Source of the DNA: Eggerthellaceae bacterium
Lineage (GTDB): Bacteria; Actinomycetota; Coriobacteriia; Coriobacteriales; Eggerthellaceae
NCBI GenBank assembly: GCA_022644775.1
Contig: JALCHN010000011.1
Coordinates: 1-52,157 of the forward strand
Direction of reading: 5' to 3'
DNA: 52,157 nt
Shown here: piece after piece, positions 48,728 through 52,157 of the stretch
Position numbering within the stretch: position 1 is the first letter of the stretch
Layout of the letters: every line of letters begins with the position of its first letter
Position numbers and translations under genes: made by a program
The notes under the pieces: model-generated
What the model saw: the letters and a program-made list of their open reading frames with translations, nothing else
Told to the model about the DNA's origin: nothing
Database searches by the model: none

Positions 48728-51700
48728 ATGAAGAACAGCAAGAATCGCGATATGGGCACGAACGCGCACGGCGGCAAGAAGCGCAAGAAGTCGCTTGCCG
48801 GCTTCGCGGCCGCAACGGGCGCGGTGTTCGGCACCGGGATGGTCGTCCCGGGCAACACCGTGTATGCGTCGGAGCTGGATTCTGCCAACTCCGAGAGCAT
48901 GGAGTCCGAACTGGAAAGCGGGGCATCGGCCTCGCAGTCGCAATCGGAATACGTGGCGCCGTCGCAGAGCGAGCAGGAGTCCCAGGCCAAGCGGCCGTCG
49001 GCTGCGAAGGCCGCGACCGCGGCGACCGAGAGCGGGAGCGCCTCCGCGGCGTCGCAGGAAGCGCACACCGGATCTGCTTCGAGCGTTGCGCTGGCGTCCG
49101 ACAGCGGTGATGCGCAGGCGAGCGCGGAAGATTCCGCTTCGGCGAGCGCTTCCGAAAGCGCGTCTGCGAGCCGTGCGGCCTCGCAGGAGGAGTCCGCTTC
49201 GATGAGCGCATCGGTCGAGGCGAGCGTGTCGACCGAGACGAGCGCGTCCGTTTCCGCAGTGGCGAGCCTACAGGCGAGCGAGAGCGCATCGCTTGAGGCT
49301 GCGAGCGCCCAGGCGAGCGCGTCGGCGGCCCTTTCCGCGAGCGCCGTGCAGTCCGCGTCGGCGTTCGCTTCCGTCGCGCAGTCGCAGGAGGAATCCGCCC
49401 TCGCGAGCGAATCGGCTTCTGCGACGAGCGCTTCCGCGTCGCAGAGCGCGTCGCTTTCAACGGTGGATTCGGTCGAGACCTCGCGCGCGCAGAGCGTTTC
49501 GGCGAGCCTTTCCGAAGCAGTGAGCGAGGCCAATTCGACGTACGCTTCGGTGTCGAATTCGTTTTCCGAAGCGGGCTTGCAAAACGAGTATCTGGAGAAC
49601 CTCATCGCCCAGATCGAGGTGGCCAAGCAGAACCTGCAGAACATCCAGGATGCTGCGGCTGCGTCGGGGAAGTCGCTTGCGAACAATTCCGACTACTGGA
49701 AGGCTGGCGACGTATTGGCCAACCTGCTGGTGCAGTACAGCTTCTACCAGGACAGCGGCGTGACGAGCATCGAGTACGGCACCTGGGATAAGAATTCCGG
49801 CAACGGCAACCACGTGCACGTCGTCTATATCGACGAGTACGGCCGGCAGCAGGACGCCTACTTCGACTACATCACCGTCGACAAAAACGGCAACGCGCTG
49901 ATGACCAGCAGCGGGAAGCAGATGTCCGGGTACAGCGACGCCTCGCAGGTCGCCGGCATCATGGTCCTGAAGAAGACGCCGACGTACAGTTGGTGGGGCG
50001 GGAGTCTGAATGGATTCACGGGCGACCGATCATCTGCCGGGTACTACACGAACAACGCCGGCGAGCAGAAGTGGGGCTATTTCAACACCAAGGGCAACTA
50101 CTACTTCTCGCTGAACGATTACGAAAAGGGCAAGGACAGCTACTCGCATGATCGCAGCGAGGTCACGTCGGTGTCGCATTCGGCGAGCGCCCTGCAGTCC
50201 CAGGCGGATTCCGCGAGCGCGTCGACCGCGGCGAGCGAGAGCGCGAGCGAATCGGCCAGCGAATCGCTGAGCGCGAGCGCCAGCGGGAGCGCATCGGCGT
50301 CGGCGAGCGCGTCGGAGAGCCGCGCGGCGAGTTTGAGCGGGTCCACGAGCCAGTCGACGAGCGCGTCGCAGAGCGCCAGCGAATCCGCGAGCGCCAGCGT
50401 GTCGGCGTCGGCGAGCGCGTCGTCGTCCCGCTCGGCGTCGCTGTCCGCGAGCGCGAGCGCTTCTGAGAGTGCGAGCGAGAGCGCGTCGGAGTCGGCTAGC
50501 GTTTCGGAATCCGAATCTATCGCCGAATCGGAGTCGATCAGTTCCAGCGAGTCCCTCTCGACTTCGGCCAGTTCTAGCGAGTCCGAGTCGGCCTCCGTGA
50601 GCTCGAGCGAGAGCGAGTCGACCTCCGTTTCCGAGTCCGCCAGCGAGTCGGAGTCGACCTCCGCCAGCGAGTCGGAATCGGCATCGACGAGCGAGTCGGA
50701 ATCGGAGTCGACCTCGATCAGCTCGAGCGAGTCCGAATCTGGGTCGACGAGCGTATCGGAGTCTGCTTCCATTTCCGAGTCGGAATCCACCAGCGAGTCC
50801 GGGTCCGAGAGCGAATCGGTTTCCGCCGGCGAATCCGTTTCCACCTCGACCAGCGAGTCCATGTCGACGAGCGTTTCGGAATCCGAATCGGAATCGGAGT
50901 CGACAAGCGAGAGCCTCAGCGAGTCCGAATCCGAGTCTGCCAGCGAGAGCGAATCAACGTCGGCCAGCGAGTCGGAATCCACCAGCGAGTCCGAGTCCGA
51001 AAGCGAATCGACCAGCGAGAGCGAGTCGGAATCCGAGTCCCTGAGCGAGAGCGAGTCGACAAGCATAAGCGAGTCCGATTCGACCTCCATTTCCGAGTCG
51101 GAATCCGAATCCGCCAGCGAGAGCGAGTCGACTTCCGTCTCCGAATCGGAGTCGGCCAGCACGAGCGAGAGCGAGTCGGAATCCACCAGCGAGTCGGAAT
51201 CGGCTTCCGCCAGCGAGAGCGAATCAACGTCGGCCAGCGAGTCGGAGTCGACGTCGACGAGCGAGTCCGAATCTGGGTCGACGAGCGTATCGGAGTCCGC
51301 TTCCGTTTCCGAATCCGAATCCGTCAGCGTCAGCGAGTCGGAATCGACCAGCGAGAGTGAGAGCGAGTCGGCTTCCGTAAGCGAGTCGGAGTCTGCCAGC
51401 GAGTCCGAATCGACTAGCGAGAGCGAATCGACTAGCGGGAGCCTCAGCGAGTCCGAATCCGTCAGCGAGTCGGAATCGATTTCGGCCAGAGACAGCGAAT
51501 CGGTTTCCACCAGCGAATCCGTTTCCACCTCGACCAGCGGGTCCGTGTCGACGAGCGTTTCGGAATCCGTCTCGACCAGCGAGAGCGGGTCGGAGTCGGC
51601 TTCCGTCAGTGAGTCCGAGTCGGTCAGCGTTTCGGATTCGGAATCGGTTTCCATCAGCGACTCCGAATCGGCAAGCGAGTCCGAGTCAACAAGCGAGAGC

Positions 51701-52157
51701 GAGTCGGCCAGCGAGAGCGAATCGACTTCCATTTCCGGGGCGGAGTCGACCTCCGCCAGCGAGTCGGAATCGACCAGCGTCTCGGAATCCGAATCCATCA
51801 GCGAGAGCGAGTCGGAGTCCGAATCGACTAGCGAGTCGGAATCGGAGTCGACCAGCGAATCGGAGTCGGCTTCCGCCAGCGAGAGCGAGTCGGAATCAGA
51901 GTCCCTGAGCGAGAGCGAGTCGACAAGCATAAGCGAGTCCGATTCGACCTCCATTTCCGAGTCGGAGTCGGCCTCCGCCAGCGAATCGGAGTCGATCAGT
52001 TCCAGCGAGTCCCTCTCGACTTCGGCCAGCTCTAGCGAGTCCGAGTCGGCCTCCGTGAGCTCGAGCGAGAGCGAGTCGACCTCCGTTTCCGAGTCCGCCA
52101 GCGAGTCGGAGTCGACCTCCGCCAGCGAGTCGGAATCGGCATCGACGAGCGAGTCGG
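48728..52157 (+). CDS. Serine-rich repeat surface protein (adhesin-like), 3' end outside the window
   Basis: At least 1143 residues, open to the window end. A long signal peptide (residues 1-40: [20 protein letters not shown], then TVYASE) is followed by a Ser/Ala-rich stretch (about 40-285), a non-repetitive domain (about 285-470, including [20 protein letters not shown] and [20 protein letters not shown]), and then a near-pure S-x dipeptide repeat ([13 protein letters not shown] type) from about 475 on. This is the layout of SRR glycoprotein adhesins: short SRR1, binding region, long SRR2. The cell-wall anchor and any glycosyltransferase/accessory secretion genes would lie beyond the window. 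Glutamate makes the repeat strongly acidic. Confidence 0.88.
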   Translation, partial: MKNSKNRDMGTNAHGGKKRKKSLAGFAAATGAVFGTGMVVPGNTVYASELDSANSESMESELESGASASQSQSEYVAPSQSEQESQAKRPSAAKAATAATESGSASAASQEAHTGSASSVALASDSGDAQASAEDSASASASESASASRAASQEESASMSASVEASVSTETSASVSAVASLQASESASLEAASAQASASAALSASAVQSASAFASVAQSQEESALASESASATSASASQSASLSTVDSVETSRAQSVSASLSEAVSEANSTYASVSNSFSEAGLQNEYLENLIAQIEVAKQNLQNIQDAAAASGKSLANNSDYWKAGDVLANLLVQYSFYQDSGVTSIEYGTWDKNSGNGNHVHVVYIDEYGRQQDAYFDYITVDKNGNALMTSSGKQMSGYSDASQVAGIMVLKKTPTYSWWGGSLNGFTGDRSSAGYYTNNAGEQKWGYFNTKGNYYFSLNDYEKGKDSYSHDRSEVTSVSHSASALQSQADSASASTAASESASESASESLSASASGSASASASASESRAASLSGSTSQSTSASQSASESASASVSASASASSSRSASLSASASASESASESASESASVSESESIAESESISSSESLSTSASSSESESASVSSSESESTSVSESASESESTSASESESASTSESESESTSISSSESESGSTSVSESASISESESTSESGSESESVSAGESVSTSTSESMSTSVSESESESESTSESLSESESESASESESTSASESESTSESESESESTSESESESESLSESESTSISESDSTSISESESESASESESTSVSESESASTSESESESTSESESASASESESTSASESESTSTSESESGSTSVSESASVSESESVSVSESESTSESESESASVSESESASESESTSESESTSGSLSESESVSESESISARDSESVSTSESVSTSTSGSVSTSVSESVSTSESGSESASVSESESVSVSDSESVSISDSESASESESTSESESASESESTSISGAESTSASESESTSVSESESISESESESESTSESESESTSESESASASESESESESLSESESTSISESDSTSISESESASASESESISSSESLSTSASSSESESASVSSSESESTSVSESASESESTSASESESASTSES

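Noticed and set aside
50140..51954. A 604-codon open frame on the minus strand rich in Ser, Asp and Leu
   Set aside because: It is the antisense shadow of the plus-strand serine repeat: a 6-base periodic sequence stays open in several frames. No ribosome site, signal or fold; the plus frame has signal peptide, promoter and a normal domain.

Overview
This window is high-GC DNA from what looks like an anaerobic actinobacterium, most likely Coriobacteriia/Eggerthellaceae. The pointers are two aldo/keto reductases with C-terminal 4Fe-4S ferredoxin domains, an EFR1-type ferrodoxin, an iron-dependent alcohol dehydrogenase, a DUF1848 protein, anaerobic sulfate assimilation through an AprAB-type APS reductase, and very dense coding with many 4-base ATGA start/stop overlaps. 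The genus assignment is inference. No rRNA, tRNA, CRISPR array, insertion sequence or phage gene was seen.

Layout. 1-9.1 kb: ZIP metal transporter, Fe-alcohol dehydrogenase with a carboxymuconolactone decarboxylase/cupin fusion, DUF1848 protein, a membrane-anchored CapA-like protein with a very basic N-terminus, and an ECF-type metal transporter operon (CbiM-N fusion, CbiQ, CbiO) on the minus strand. A GTGTTAC-N13-GTAACAC operator in front of this operon marks it as probably a NikR-controlled nickel importer. 9.2-19 kb: two paralogous Fe-S aldo/keto reductases, an RlmI-like rRNA methyltransferase, a xanthine salvage operon (xpt-pbuX), an anchored solute-binding protein overlapping a sensor diguanylate cyclase, and an alpha/beta hydrolase. 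19-29.3 kb: a YjdF-like membrane protein, then one long plus-strand sulfur operon: AprA-like and AprB-like APS reductase, CysD, CysN (with a degenerate APS-kinase-like tail), a small siroheme sulfite reductase, a TusA-like protein, a ThiS-like sulfur carrier ending GGGAR, a ThiF/MoeB-type activating enzyme, a JAMM protease, and a ChrA-family transporter. Together these could carry sulfate through APS and sulfite to sulfide and then to a protein thiocarboxylate. 29.3-39 kb: mostly household genes (telA-like, EamA transporter, DUF1846, exonuclease III, chorismate mutase, uppP, guaA).

39.1-45.35 kb is an accessory island. It holds a TetR operon, a GyrI-like gene remnant, a BacNav-type voltage-gated sodium channel, a DUF454 protein, an Rrf2-controlled quinone-oxidoreductase-like gene and an EFR1 flavodoxin-ferredoxin. 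Its intergenic gaps carry nine copies of one oriented palindromic 29-bp element that I see nowhere else in the window; the last two form an almost continuous 80-bp cruciform. 45.4-52.2 kb: a large PAS/GGDEF/EAL/PAS/GGDEF protein with Cys-rich PAS modules, then the 5' part of a giant serine-rich repeat surface protein that runs off the window end.

Two other dispersed palindrome families are present. One (core GTGACAACATCACG) lies at the window start, upstream of guaA, and in frame inside the aprA-like coding sequence. The other (about 62-65 bp, ends AACGCGCC...GGCGCGTT) has five copies in two intergenic regions.
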